Shown: positions 47,192-57,376 of the stretch, piece after piece
Layout of the letters: each line of letters starts with the position of its first letter
Numbering within the stretch: the stretch's first letter is position 1
Assembly: GCA_030770425.1 (NCBI GenBank)
Contig: JASJFT010000252.1
Span: 1-61,405 of the forward strand
Direction of reading: 5' to 3'
Length of the DNA: 61,405 bases
Source of the DNA: Darksidea phi
Taxonomy: Eukaryota; Ascomycota; Dothideomycetes; Pleosporales; Lentitheciaceae
Notes under the pieces: model-generated
What the model was told of the DNA's origin: nothing
The model's database searches: none
The model's input: the letters and a program-made list of their open reading frames with translations, nothing else
Made by a program: the position numbers and the translations under genes

Positions 47192-47559
47192 ATGGTTTGG
47201 AGGGCGTTGAGGGATATAAACAGATTTCCACTCTCTTTGTTAAAAGGATTTGCATGGAAAGGGCATGGGATGTGAACACACCCAATGTATTATACTGAAC
47301 ATGAATGAGCGCTAGAAAGCCTGTGGATGTACCTACACGGGGAAGACCAACAGACAATCAAGCCGTTCCTTTACGACCTGGGATAATCCGCTTCGTCTTC
47401 TCCGGACTTAGACCGGACTTTAATTCCTTCAACCTGTCTGGCGGGGCTCTTGCCGCGGCATCTGTCATCATCAAAACCACACGACCGTCTCCCAACATCC
47501 TGATACTATTCAAGTGCCCGCTAACTCCCCTCCTCAACACTGGTCCCCAGCCGACCGCA
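47192..47559. other. Spacer between TIM50 and the F-box-like gene
   Basis: A 368-bp spacer with no coding signature. It should carry the TIM50 3' UTR and the next gene's promoter. Confidence 0.5.
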
Positions 47560-49033
47560 ATGGCAGTTTTCTCCCCATTCATGCGTCTTCCGCTCGAATT
47601 GCGCGAGCTCGTCTACTCGCACTACTTCATTCCTGAGAAATTGGAGCCGGACGAATACTTCGCCGGGGGAAAGTACGCGTTCCGTTTTGACCTGCTGAGG
47701 GTGTGCAAGAGGGTCTATCTCGAGGCCCAGACGGTGTGGCGGAGGGATAATGTCTTTGTGAGGATTGAGACGCCTTGGCCGCAGGCAGGTATGTGGATTC
47801 CTTCAACTGCGACCTAGGGGGTGCGGACGGTCCTGTGATCGATTTGCATGTGGATGGTGCATCATTGATTGAATATATACTGATTAGGGTGATTGTGCAG
47901 TCCACCACATGTCCACCGAGGGCCTCGTCCCTATCGTAGCAATCGGCCCGCCAGCCGCCTCATTCCCGCACCATCACGCTCTAATCTCCATCTCAGCACC
48001 CATACACAATCATTTCGCCGACGCCGAAAATAGCATCGTCCTCCTACTTGACGACCTCCCCCTCTTCTGCCAAGTATGGTACTACTCCTCACTTAGCCAT
48101 GCCGATCTGAACAGCCAGCTCGCTGCCTCCTTTGCCCTGCGCGATCCGTACTACTCTGCAGATCCGAAACCCGTAGCGTTGAGATTACAAAGGAAGACTT
48201 TGTTGCCATTTGGGGTGGTGAGGGGGCTGCATATGGTTGACTTCGAGGGGACTTGGGATGAGGGAGTAAGGGATGAGTTAGAGAGGAAGATGCAAGAGAA
48301 ACATCCTACGGTGCAGCAATGCTGCGAGCGGGCCGCGCAGTTGATGGAAGAAGGCGATGCTTTACTCAGCCGTTCTCCTGCGCAAAACGCACAAGTAGCG
48401 CTGGGGCTGTATAAAAATGCGTTTCACGCTATCCATATCCTTATTGAGGGACGTTCGAGGAGGGTCATGGCGGATGGCTTCTTCCACGACCAAACCCTCT
48501 CAGGGCGATACAGTGGCCAACCTGCAGCTACAATACGCATCGTCCTACGCATCTGCCTCGTTGCACGCACCGTACTCGCCTACCTTCACTTGCAGCAACC
48601 AACGGAAGCGGCGTTTTGGGGTATGCGTACCGTACGCATAATGCGGCAAGCGCAGGATGCGGAATTTGAGGACTTCCTCGGAAACCTTGTAGGCTCGGGT
48701 GACACAGGGCTTATACATGCTCGGACTGCTATAGCTGTCTCTATCCTAGAAATTGCAGACGTGCGAAAGGACGAGAAGTGGAAAGAGGAAATAGACTGCA
48801 AGGGCGTTGCGGAAGCGGACAGTAGTCTCTTGTGGAAAATAGCAGCGAAGCATTTGAGCGGTGTAAGAAGGGAAGGAGAGAAGAACAGGGCTCTTGACGA
48901 GGCTAAGATATTTGGGGTTATAGTGCCGGCTGCCTTGTTCGTGCAGGGGAGAAGGGCGGATGAAAGGAGTGCGGCAGATAGTTTAGGGCATATGCATCTT
49001 GCTGATATTGAAGAGCAGAGTGGAGGGCTTTAG
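47560..49033 (+). CDS. F-box/2EXR-like protein of unknown target
   Basis: Two exons fit: 47560-47788 and 47901-49033, with a 112-bp intron (donor GTATGT, acceptor TGCAG, phase 1), giving 453 aa. Residues 4-60 read 'SPFMRLPLELRELVYSHYF' followed by 'LLRVCKRVYLEAQTVW', the layout of the short F-box-like (2EXR) domain common in filamentous fungi. The rest is helical. 'PTVQQCCERAAQLMEEGDAL' through 'LGLYKNAFHAIHIL' resembles a TPR-like helical hairpin, but no full repeat could be counted. Known: F-box proteins bring targets to SCF ubiquitin ligases, although the 2EXR group is poorly studied. The intron is longer than most here. The alternative acceptor at 47887 would not keep phase with the preferred donor. 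Confidence 0.7.
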
Positions 49034-49223
49034 TAATATTATGGTGAGTTCCATGTTTGTTCAGTCTTGTGATGTATGTTCAGAAATGTATGGTCTATTT
49101 TTTGTCTTACTCATTCTACTATAAATCGGCAACCATCTATCATCTTTCTTAGTTATTACCCTAGCGCCTATACACGCCAAGTCTTCCCTTATTACTACAC
49201 ATCGGACGTAGAGAATAAGGACC
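49034..49223. other. 3' spacer of the F-box-like gene
   Basis: An AT-leaning spacer that grades into the RIP-mutated transposon. No coding signature. Confidence 0.5.
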
Positions 49224-49511
49224 TATTCGGTACTAAAGTTTATATTACCGTATATTAGCTTTAGAAGGAACTGGTAGCGTACAAGAGGAGAAGGCGGTAG
49301 GGCAAAGGGGTTATAGTTTATACTATTTATTAATCACTAATCACTTATCTAAGATCCTATTCGGCTAGATAGTAGCTCCAACGTATAGCTCTAACGGCTA
49401 GGGCCAGGGCTAATGCTAGAGTAAGATAAAGTTAACGATTCTATAATACCTTATAACTACTAGAAAACTTTAGAGGTATTAGATCGCTTAATAAGATTTG
49501 ATATAGATTAT

Positions 49512-49526
49512 ATAAGTACAAATAAA
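49512..49526. repeat. Target-site duplication, left copy
   Basis: ATAAGTACAAATAAA, identical to 49629-49643. The right inverted repeat of the host element has the equivalent sequence only once, which confirms that one copy arose by insertion. Confidence 0.85.
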
Positions 49527-49628
49527 TCGTGTATAAGGTGTGGGTATAGCACCTCTACTGTGTACAAACTCCTACTGTGTTTCGTGCGGGCCTTCTAAAG
49601 AGACTCCCACTATGCAAATCCAAATCAA
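49527..49628 (+). mobile_element. SINE-like dispersed repeat, copy C, with 15-bp target duplication
   Basis: A 102-bp insert starts TCGTGTATAAGG and ends in A-rich CCAAATCAA. It is flanked by the perfect direct repeat ATAAGTACAAATAAA (49512-49526 and 49629-49643). It interrupts the left inverted repeat of the RIP-degraded element. Unlike its surroundings it keeps many CpA and TpG steps, so it was not RIP-mutated. Confidence 0.85.
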
Positions 49629-50536
49629 ATAAGTACAAATAAAGATTTTAAATTAAATTACTTTTAGAAAGGAATAGACTTTATCTTAAGCTATATAGAA
49701 GACTACGTTTAAGGGCCGATTGTAATAGTATATAGAGAATAAGTATATTAATAAGAAGCTAGTTCCTTATAAAGTAGCTTTTATTTATCGATTAGCTATT
49801 AGAGTAGAATAATAAGCTACTAGAGGATTAGAGAACTATATAATAATAGCTTGATACGCTACGAAGCGTAGACTTAGCCTATTATAATTTTATATTATTT
49901 CTAATATTACTAAAAGTACTATCAGAATCTTAATCTTACTAAATACGCTATTAATTCCAGCTTTAGAGCGATTATTAAGCGTTTTAATAGTTGTCTAGCG
50001 CCTCTAGAAGTCTGTATTAAACAGGCCTTAAACCTAAAAAAGGCCAAAAACAAATATACAACAGCGGGTATTGGCTAATATCACCTACATAACTATCAAT
50101 CTACCGGTACGCTACTTAGATATGACTGAGCGAACGGGAAGCCTTAGTCTTAGCGTCCTATGGTAGTATATACTAGTAATAGTATTTTACTTATATATAT
50201 ACTATCAAAACGAAGAGTACGATATCTCTATATAGTATTTATATAACCTATATCTAATCTTATTAGATAATCTAGTACCTCTGGAAGCTTTTATAGAATC
50301 GTAAGGGTACTATAGGACGCTCAAATTTATCTCGCTTTAGCTCTAGCCCTCGTCCTGGCCCTAGCCGTTTGGGGCTATCCGTCGGAGCTATCTGTCGTGT
50401 ACTGAAGAGGATTTCAGATGACTGATTAGCGACTAATGAACATAGCGTAAACTATTACCCCCCATATCTCCCTCCCTTGTAAGCCACCAGCTCCTTCTGA
50501 AGCCAATATAACGGTAATCTGAACCTCAGTAGCGAA

Positions 50537-52457
50537 CAAGCGCTAACCCTTGCATGTCTTCACAAATCTCTTACCTCTCGCCGCGCTCAATCGCATCACA
50601 GACATTTCGTTGCGATTGAAATATACCGCAATCTCTACGAGGGCCCGTAATTCCATACTTGAGGCGAATATGGATGCCGAAGCGTGGGCAGCTGAACGTT
50701 GGGGCGGTGGAGGATTTGAACTCACGGCGTGGGCGGCATGTGTACGATTTCGTGTGGCGAAAACAAGCGACAAGACCTCAAGCAGATGAACGCATCTCAT
50801 TCCGTGTTGACTGCCGATAGGCCAATTTTTTCACTAGAAGCAGCTATGCTACAGATTCACTCTTACAAGTCTTTGGTATCTCCATGGAACATGATCCTCG
50901 GTCCGCAAACAAAATACTCTCCAACCACCTCTGATTAGCCCTAAAAGCGCCAAGAGACATGATGGATCCCACTATTATCCAGCTCGAAGAACTGTCGAAA
51001 AGAGACGGATACCGAAGAAAATAGGGCCCATCCACCAGCCTATAAAGTGGAGGGTAGCGGACGGATGAGGAAAGATTGCGAGTTCATTGTCGAGGATTCG
51101 GCTATCGCAATAGCGCATTCATATGGTTCACCGGGTCTTTGTCCAACGTTTTCGTAAAAGGAGACTGAGTTGTTCTTCATCGCGGCCCGGACAGGGCCGT
51201 CGGTGAAGAGGTTCCAAAAGCATCGCCCGCCTTTTCCCTCTCTTCCTCCGCGTCCTCTTCCATCCCTGGTCGCTCATACCTGCCGCTCACAGTCCCCTAA
51301 AAGATTACGTCGGTGTTGGTGTCCCAAGTTGCTTCGATCGGAACTGCCCTATCATTTTTCTGGTTCTTGTCAAGATTGTCTCGCTTGCCGCCGCCACCAT
51401 TACGCGCGCAACCCTCCCGACCTAACGATTCCGAGCAGCATTAGATTGTTAGTTGCTCATAGCGCTGCTGGGTAGCTTGTAGGGCGAGCCGATTGCTGTT
51501 ATTGCCTTCTCGTGCTTCATCAAACTGACGACGGCACTCTCGGAGATCTATGTTGGATTAACCGATCTATGTACTCTCAGGGTATTGCATCTTGATCTAA
51601 ATTTTCACCATGAGCACCTCACTGGACCTTCCAGTTCGGTGTGCGAGGTCCAATCTTTCGTGTGCCCAACGTGCTTGAGCAGGACTACATCGAAGATCTA
51701 GGCCTTGAAGCCCTCTTAGTGGATTTTCTTCGCAATTCGCTAACCGATTAATCCGCAAAATGCTTCCGGGAAGCACTTGACGCTATCTCATTGCTGAAGA
51801 CGATGTTGAATGCGTTAACGAGCAACATAACGTACCTCTTCTCATTGTTGACGTGCGGGTTGGTGTCGTCCAGTGCCGGCTTCCACTGGACCTTGTTGAT
51901 GGCAGCGCGGACTTGGTCGCTACTTATGAAGGATCACCCGTCGCAGGCGGACGTGTAGACATCGTTGAGTGGGTTTTTGCCGGCTACTGCACGGCCTTGG
52001 GCTTTGGAGGAAAATACCAAGCACATCGTCGGGACTTTTGTGAAGGGTAGAGTTTATGACACTCATTTCCTTACGCGAAGAGAGCGAAACTGTGCAACAC
52101 ACAGAGTGACAATAAGTGAGGCTAAGGAGAAAGAGAGGAATACCTGACCAGAAGACCATATCGTTCCATTTGCACCAAGAGCAAAGTTTAGCTAATCCGT
52201 TGCTAGGATATTGGCCGGTGGAGCTTATTTACTACGAACGCCCGTCCCAAGACAACGCATTCCTCCAAGGACTTTGCATTGTTTCATCATGTATTTGAAA
52301 AAAGAAAGGGTTATTTTACATGTTTGTTTGCGTTGTTCTAAGTTCCTAAGTGGTAATATGTTAATTACTCGAGCTTCCATTTGGCCTTACAGCCTATTCA
52401 GGTCTCTCTACTAACGAGCGTCTTCACCATCTTCCTTTTACCAAGCACATATTCACC
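50537..52457. other. 1.9-kb stretch with a coding-like relic, no intact gene
   Basis: No intact gene. On the minus strand, from about 52010 to 51750, one frame reads 'AVAGKNPLNDVYTSACDG', a stop, then 'SSDQVRAAINKVQWKPALDD' and 'NEKRYVMLLVNAFNIVF'. It looks like a protein-coding fragment with a single stop, but the family is not recognised. The rest shows only short frames. Confidence 0.45.
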
Positions 52458-54513
52458 ATGCCAGAAGCCAAAAAAAAAAAAACACCAGCACGATGCAACT
52501 CTTCAGTCACCTCCGTTAATATAGAGCGTCGAAACATGAGTATACATTGTACAATCGCCCTCATAAAGCATTCCACTCCTATTTGCATTAACCGGCTCTT
52601 TCTCGCTACTGCGCAGAATCAGTACCTATCGATCTTTTTGGTAGGTTCAAGTGGATCCCAAACCGCCCCTACAAAGATCCGGTAATGGTACACCAAACAC
52701 CTCGCCAACGAAAGGAGCTTCACCGCAGCTGCCATTCACTCCTGGATTCTTGGCATTGGGGAAATCTACTCCATCAGGTACTTATGTCACGTCGTCTTAT
52801 GGACAAGCTCCGATTACCAACTTCGCGCCAACACTATAGGGCAAAATGAGCGAACAGTACGATACACAAAGCGCCGGCAATTTCGACAGCGAGCCTCAGC
52901 TGTTTGGTGCGCCTGGAGGGTGGGGCACCGGCACGATGCAGATTCCAGGAACCCCCATGAATGGAGACGGCGATAATGCGCGCGTTGGTCTCGGGGGTGA
53001 GAGTGCTGAAGCACATGGTCATATTGCGGTAGCTGGAGGCTTAGTCCAAATGATGTGCAATTGAATTAACTTGGCGTAGCAGCAGAATAATCGATTTCCG
53101 GGATATGTCCTGCAGTCGCAACAGAGTTTTGTGCAACCAGGACCACTACAAGGACAAGCTTACCACTATGCGCAACCGCAATCCCATGAGAGCTTCGTGC
53201 AACCACCTGGATCGCGACACTCCTACCCGGCATCCTCTCACCAATATGTAAATCCGTACAGGCCGAACGCGAGCCCGCAGCAACCCCAACACCTAGACCC
53301 GCAACTATGGAACGCCGCAAACGTTGTCGACCAACAACGTCCGATCGAGCGGCAACCCCAACAGCCAAACTTACGATACCCTCGATTCAGAAACGCAATC
53401 GACGCTCATTGCCAACATCTTTCCTTACCCGGTTGGCGTCCCACTGCGGGTATCTACGGCATACCAATGACTGATGTTGGTGAAATAGACGACGCCGGCA
53501 TGATGAGCTTCGTCGTTCAACTATACAATGCTTTCGTTGACCTGAGTCAAGTGTACGATGCGGACAAAAGCCCGGCTTCATTGGAACGTTTCAGGCCGGG
53601 CGGGGCATGGATGGCGGACCCGGACGACATCGAAGCCATCTGCCATGTCATCGTCGGTACAGCGTCCTGCATGCACACCCACGGAATAACCAGCCTTACG
53701 CACAAGCGGCTGCCAGGAAAAATTCCGAACCGAAAATCTATAGACGAGAGACTCACATTTGCGCAGCGCATCTGGGTGATGGCATGCTTGGTGAGGCACT
53801 ACAAAGCCCCCGCAGATCAATTAATGCAGATGCATCGAGTTGAGGATTATCTGGCCAATGTCTGGGATATTCTGCAGTTTACAACGGATTTTGTGTCAAG
53901 GTTCGATGCTCGTCCGGTACGGGAGAAGCATGCGTGGTATGCGGAGCTTGACAGTTTGCGTATGCACGCAGCCCCCCATGATGCAGTAACCGACGCTGCT
54001 AGGTTTCAGGCTACACAGGGTATCAAACGGCCACATGTTGGAATTGAAGTTGAGAACAAGCCAAAGCGCAGGAGTTTAGGCCTCTCGAATGCGGCTCTTG
54101 GGAGCCGTGTATCTTCAAACCTACTGAATCAATTCCGTACGTTATCCGAGGACACGTCTTCCGTGAAGCCTACCGTGGAAATGGATCCAAAATCAGCGCT
54201 CGAAGAGATAATTAGGCGACGAGGTATAGAGACTCGCAACTCCCTTCGTATACCCACCCGATCCATGACTACGGATCCTCTCCATGCGTTACCGGATACT
54301 GGAGGTAACTTCTCCACACCAGAAGCATTCGACAGTACTTATTGGAGCGACCAAGGCGGACGGAGTCACGCATTTGGGAATCCGGATGTTAATGGTCTGT
54401 TTGGAGGTACAGACGCCCAAGGCCAGATATACGAAGACATTGGGGCCGTTAACGCTAGTTGGTTTGAGCATGAAAATGCAGACCCTTCGCATGATTACAA
54501 CGCTCAGTTTTAA
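52458..54513 (+). CDS. Hypothetical protein, four-exon model
   Basis: I do not recognise the family. A consistent model is 52458-52514, 52645-52785, 52840-53028 and 53080-54513, all introns in phase 0, giving 606 aa. The last exon is certain to be coding. It begins Gln/Pro-rich ('QSQQSFVQPGPLQGQ'), then has a compact, probably folded segment with conserved-looking Trp, His and Cys residues ('LPGWRPTAGIYGIP', 'DDIEAICHVIVG', 'AQRIWVMACLVRHYKAPADQ'), and ends with a disordered Ser/Asp-rich tail. A basic 'KPKRR' may be a nuclear signal. The first exons are less sure: a TAG at 52837 lies in frame just before 'GKMSEQYD', and I place it inside a 54-bp intron. If that is wrong the start is the ATG at 52846. 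The gene lies between two RIP blocks, a typical place for lineage-specific genes. Confidence 0.55.
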
Positions 54514-55337
54514 GTGTTGGAGGCGGACGCGAGTGGGTTGGAGTGCTTGAGGAGCATATAATGGAAGGCTTCGAGCGGATACTCCTAATAACTCAACACG
54601 CAATTGGGCAGACTAGACGCAAATAGCGGGGATTCAGAGCCATTCTCATGGCCGTGCAATGGATATTTCACCTTGAATGCCATTTGAATACCGAATCTAC
54701 ACTGCGTGCCAACTGGGCATTGATCTGAATATGCTTGTCTGCTGAGAATCTGCTAATAGCACTATCCTTCCGTGTTGCACAACAGCATTCTTTATCTAAT
54801 CCGCATGCTTTGAGCCCTCACAAAGAGAGTCCTGTGCGGTGCAGTGTGTGCGGCTTAGCCACAACTATGGTAACAGCTAGCTTGCACTATATGTGCCGAG
54901 GGGTAGGCCCAATATATGCCAAATTGTTAGGTCGTACGCGAAAATTATTCTCGGGCGATTCTTTCAATAATTTGCTATAGAATCAATCTTGGTGTTGTCA
55001 TCGTTCAAACGAGAAAATGTTGACAGCACGAGGCTAGTGAAACTAGGGCGCGTGCACATCTAAAACTTACTCTCTAAACGCGGCCTTCTAGTCGACTCTC
55101 CACGCTCACCTCTTCAAAAACAACTCGAAACGCGCCCATCCTGCTCTCGGTACGAACACAGCTCTCCATCAATCACCCTCTCGCCAGCCCCAACGGCAGT
55201 ATAGCGCGAAAACTGTACCGCACCCAACGCCTATTCCAGTTGCTTTCGTGCGGTAGCGCCCTAACTCAAGCCCCATGTAGTCAGGGTCTCCGGAATCTGG
55301 GAACTCAGTCAGCATTTTGGAGCATCATGCGCTAGCA
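54514..55337. other. Spacer, no gene recognised
   Basis: About 820 bp between two orphan genes. One short frame (54735-54980) has no signature. Confidence 0.5.
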
Positions 55338-56336
55338 ATGCGTGCCACTAAGAACGGTCGTTCCGATCCAGGGCAAATGACCCCGAGGGGGGCGATGTCG
55401 CCACCAAGTGGAGGGTTTTCTCAGGTTCCTCAACTACCAGGTGTAAACTCGGCCATCATAGCGCAAATGCCTAATCTGCAGCCAGGAAAGAGGGCCGTCG
55501 GGCTGCCCTACACAAGTTTTGGAGGGTTTGACCTGGATGCTGCGGCCCCTTCTTCACGCTCTATCCCCACCCTTCCGAGCGGAGAAGCATCCAAAAACTT
55601 CGGGCCGATCCACCCGCCACTCCAAAATCATTCGGGGGCTTCTCTAGGAGGAAGAAAGGCGACCAAGGTCACCCAAAGGTCAGTAAAGCGATGCAAAACG
55701 GGCTCAAGCTGGGCACAAAATGCGACCGAGGAAGACATTTCCTATAGCACCAAAGCCAGCGAAGCGAAAACTTCCAGGCACTCCGCAGTCGTAATCAGCG
55801 ATGACATTGCCATACCTTCCTCTCGAGCCAATTTGCAATCGGCCTGCCGAATTGCTTTCCATCCAGAACAATTCATAACGCGAGATAAGGCAATCAATCA
55901 AGACATACCCCAGCAGAGTATCGAGACAACGAATGAGCAGGCTATTCGCACGCGCAAGCGCCGTGTAATCCACGACCCGGAAGACCAGGGCTTCGAGCCA
56001 ACGGACACGACGTCTCAGAGATGTGCAGTCGTTGTAACTGCCGACTCCCGATCGACGCGAGGTATACGAGAGAACAATAGGTGCTGTCTCGTAACGCAGC
56101 ATGAATACACAGTGCCCGATCAGCTCCAGAGCACACGAGAGATCATGGGGCAGACGTGCTGGACGCGGTATGTACAGTTGACGGAGTCGCTCATTGACAG
56201 AGAGATATGTGAGGTGGAGCTGAATCGGGAGGAGCGGAATCTGTTCCATGTACAGAGCGAGAGACTGAGGTCCAAGATAAGGAGGATGATGTACGAGATG
56301 GTCGCTGGGGCTAGGTTCCGAGGCGGCCGTAAGTAG
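55338..56336 (+). CDS. Hypothetical protein, disordered with C-terminal helix
   Basis: A single-exon frame of 332 aa from the first ATG (55338); the frame is also open a little upstream, so a missing 5' exon is possible. It is not recognised. Residues 1-210 are low-complexity, rich in Ser, Pro, Gly and Lys, with basic patches ('RKATKVTQRSVKRCK', 'RTRKRRVIHDPED') that could be nuclear signals. The last 60 residues ('LTESLIDREICEVELNREER', then a run to 'KIRRMMYEM') look like a charged alpha-helix or short coiled coil. It lies 0.8 kb from another orphan gene and about 1 kb from a RIP-destroyed retrotransposon. Confidence 0.5.
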   Translation: MRATKNGRSDPGQMTPRGAMSPPSGGFSQVPQLPGVNSAIIAQMPNLQPGKRAVGLPYTSFGGFDLDAAAPSSRSIPTLPSGEASKNFGPIHPPLQNHSGASLGGRKATKVTQRSVKRCKTGSSWAQNATEEDISYSTKASEAKTSRHSAVVISDDIAIPSSRANLQSACRIAFHPEQFITRDKAINQDIPQQSIETTNEQAIRTRKRRVIHDPEDQGFEPTDTTSQRCAVVVTADSRSTRGIRENNRCCLVTQHEYTVPDQLQSTREIMGQTCWTRYVQLTESLIDREICEVELNREERNLFHVQSERLRSKIRRMMYEMVAGARFRGGRK

Positions 56337-56583
56337 GTGGGAGTCTTGGAAATCTCGCCAGGGTATGGCATTGATGATGGCTGCGGAGCTAGAATGAGTA
56401 CGGATATCAGTTGTACCTTTGAAAGCCCTGAAATAAGTCGGGATACGTTTAGTCTAGCAAGACCGGTCGGAGTCTTCACAGATCTTTTTCGTGGTAATGC
56501 ATAGTAGCACAGACCGACCGTCATCATTTCGTAGAATACATTGACATCATCACTATCCACTAGATCTCATGCCACCCTGTCAG
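56337..56583. other. Convergent 3' spacer
   Basis: A 250-bp spacer between the plus-strand and minus-strand orphan genes. Nothing else was seen. Confidence 0.5.
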
Positions 56584-57088
56584 TCAGCCTTTCTTAATCT
56601 TCGCTTTCAGAATGCTGATGCTCAACGGCTCTAGCTCCTCCGTACGCAGTAATGAAGAGTTCAAATCTTGCTTCCAACCGGAGAAGCCATAGACGACTTC
56701 CCACCCCTCCTCCACTTGCTTAGGTAATACTGCCCATATAGATTCCCCTACAAGGCATTTGCTGCCAAGATGTATGATGATAACGAGCATGGAATCCTTT
56801 CTCGTCCAGGCCGCACCATCCACGGCCTTCTCCCTCCCCAAGCCGTAATGGTCGTTGATTTGGAGCCGCGATTGTGTCGCCATGAGAAGTAGCTTCGTAA
56901 TATTGGGACGTGTAAGCACGATCGCGAGCTGCAACATCACAAACCTCCACCTCATCACTCGTCGGATAAATCCACGCCACCACGCCCATTGCCCCATGTT
57001 TCACCCTCAATAGCACCATAACGCCTTCTTCCTCTGCCGTCGGCCACCTGCTCCAAAAATGGCCCTCGTCATAAAAAGCCTGTGGCAC
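56584..57088 (-). CDS. Small hypothetical protein, possibly 5'-truncated
   Basis: Two exons, read leftward: 56951-57088 and 56584-56892, with a 58-bp intron (donor GTGGAG, acceptor GAAG) in phase 0, giving 148 aa. The sequence is Trp-rich and coding-like ('GHFWSRWPTAEEEGVMVLL', 'DHYGLGREKAVDGAAWTRKD', 'SIWAVLPKQVEEGWEVVYGF') but not recognised. The frame stays open to about 57108 before meeting two stops, and the first Met lacks any N-terminal signature, so an upstream exon may be missing or lost to the retrotransposon insertion just to the right. Confidence 0.4.
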
Positions 57089-57108
57089 GCCCCATACCGG
57101 TTTCCGGA

Positions 57109-57376
57109 AACCGGCGTAGGCTCACTAACCCAGTCCTGATAGAGATATAGGCTATCTACCCTTTTACTAATTTCAAGGAACGGATTTTCGACATAGGAGG
57201 GAAAGGCAGGGTCATCAACGTGGCAGTTGTCACAGCCACAGTCACCATATGTCGCGGAGCAGACGGCTCAGGGACTAAGCGCGATCAGAGATTTCGCTAG
57301 GCGCAAGGATTAGCCTAGTACTGGCGGCTATTTGCTGAATCTCGTGATCCAACAGAGTCCAACAGAGTCCAGTAGT
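57109..57376. other. Junction between orphan gene and retrotransposon
   Basis: Normal-composition DNA ending in a small tandem duplication (CCAACAGAGT twice, about 57350-57370) just before the composition shifts to RIP-type sequence. Confidence 0.5.

Larger units (their letters stand above)
49224..50536. mobile_element. RIP-degraded DNA element with terminal inverted repeats of about 300 bp
   Basis: The left arm (about 49224-49520) and the reverse complement of the right arm (about 50230-50536) align over their whole length. Anchors include TTACCGTATATTAGCTTTAG / TTACCGTTATATTGGCTTCA, AGAAGGAACTGGTAG / AGAAGGAGCTGGTGG and AACGGCTAGGGCCAGG in both arms. Most differences are C-to-T or G-to-A in the left arm, as RIP produces; the right arm keeps more of the original bases. 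The interior is almost pure TpA-rich sequence with no readable frame, so no transposase can be recognised. Without the later 117-bp insertion the element would be about 1.2 kb, suggesting a non-autonomous or foldback-type element. No target duplication could be fixed at its ends. Confidence 0.8.
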
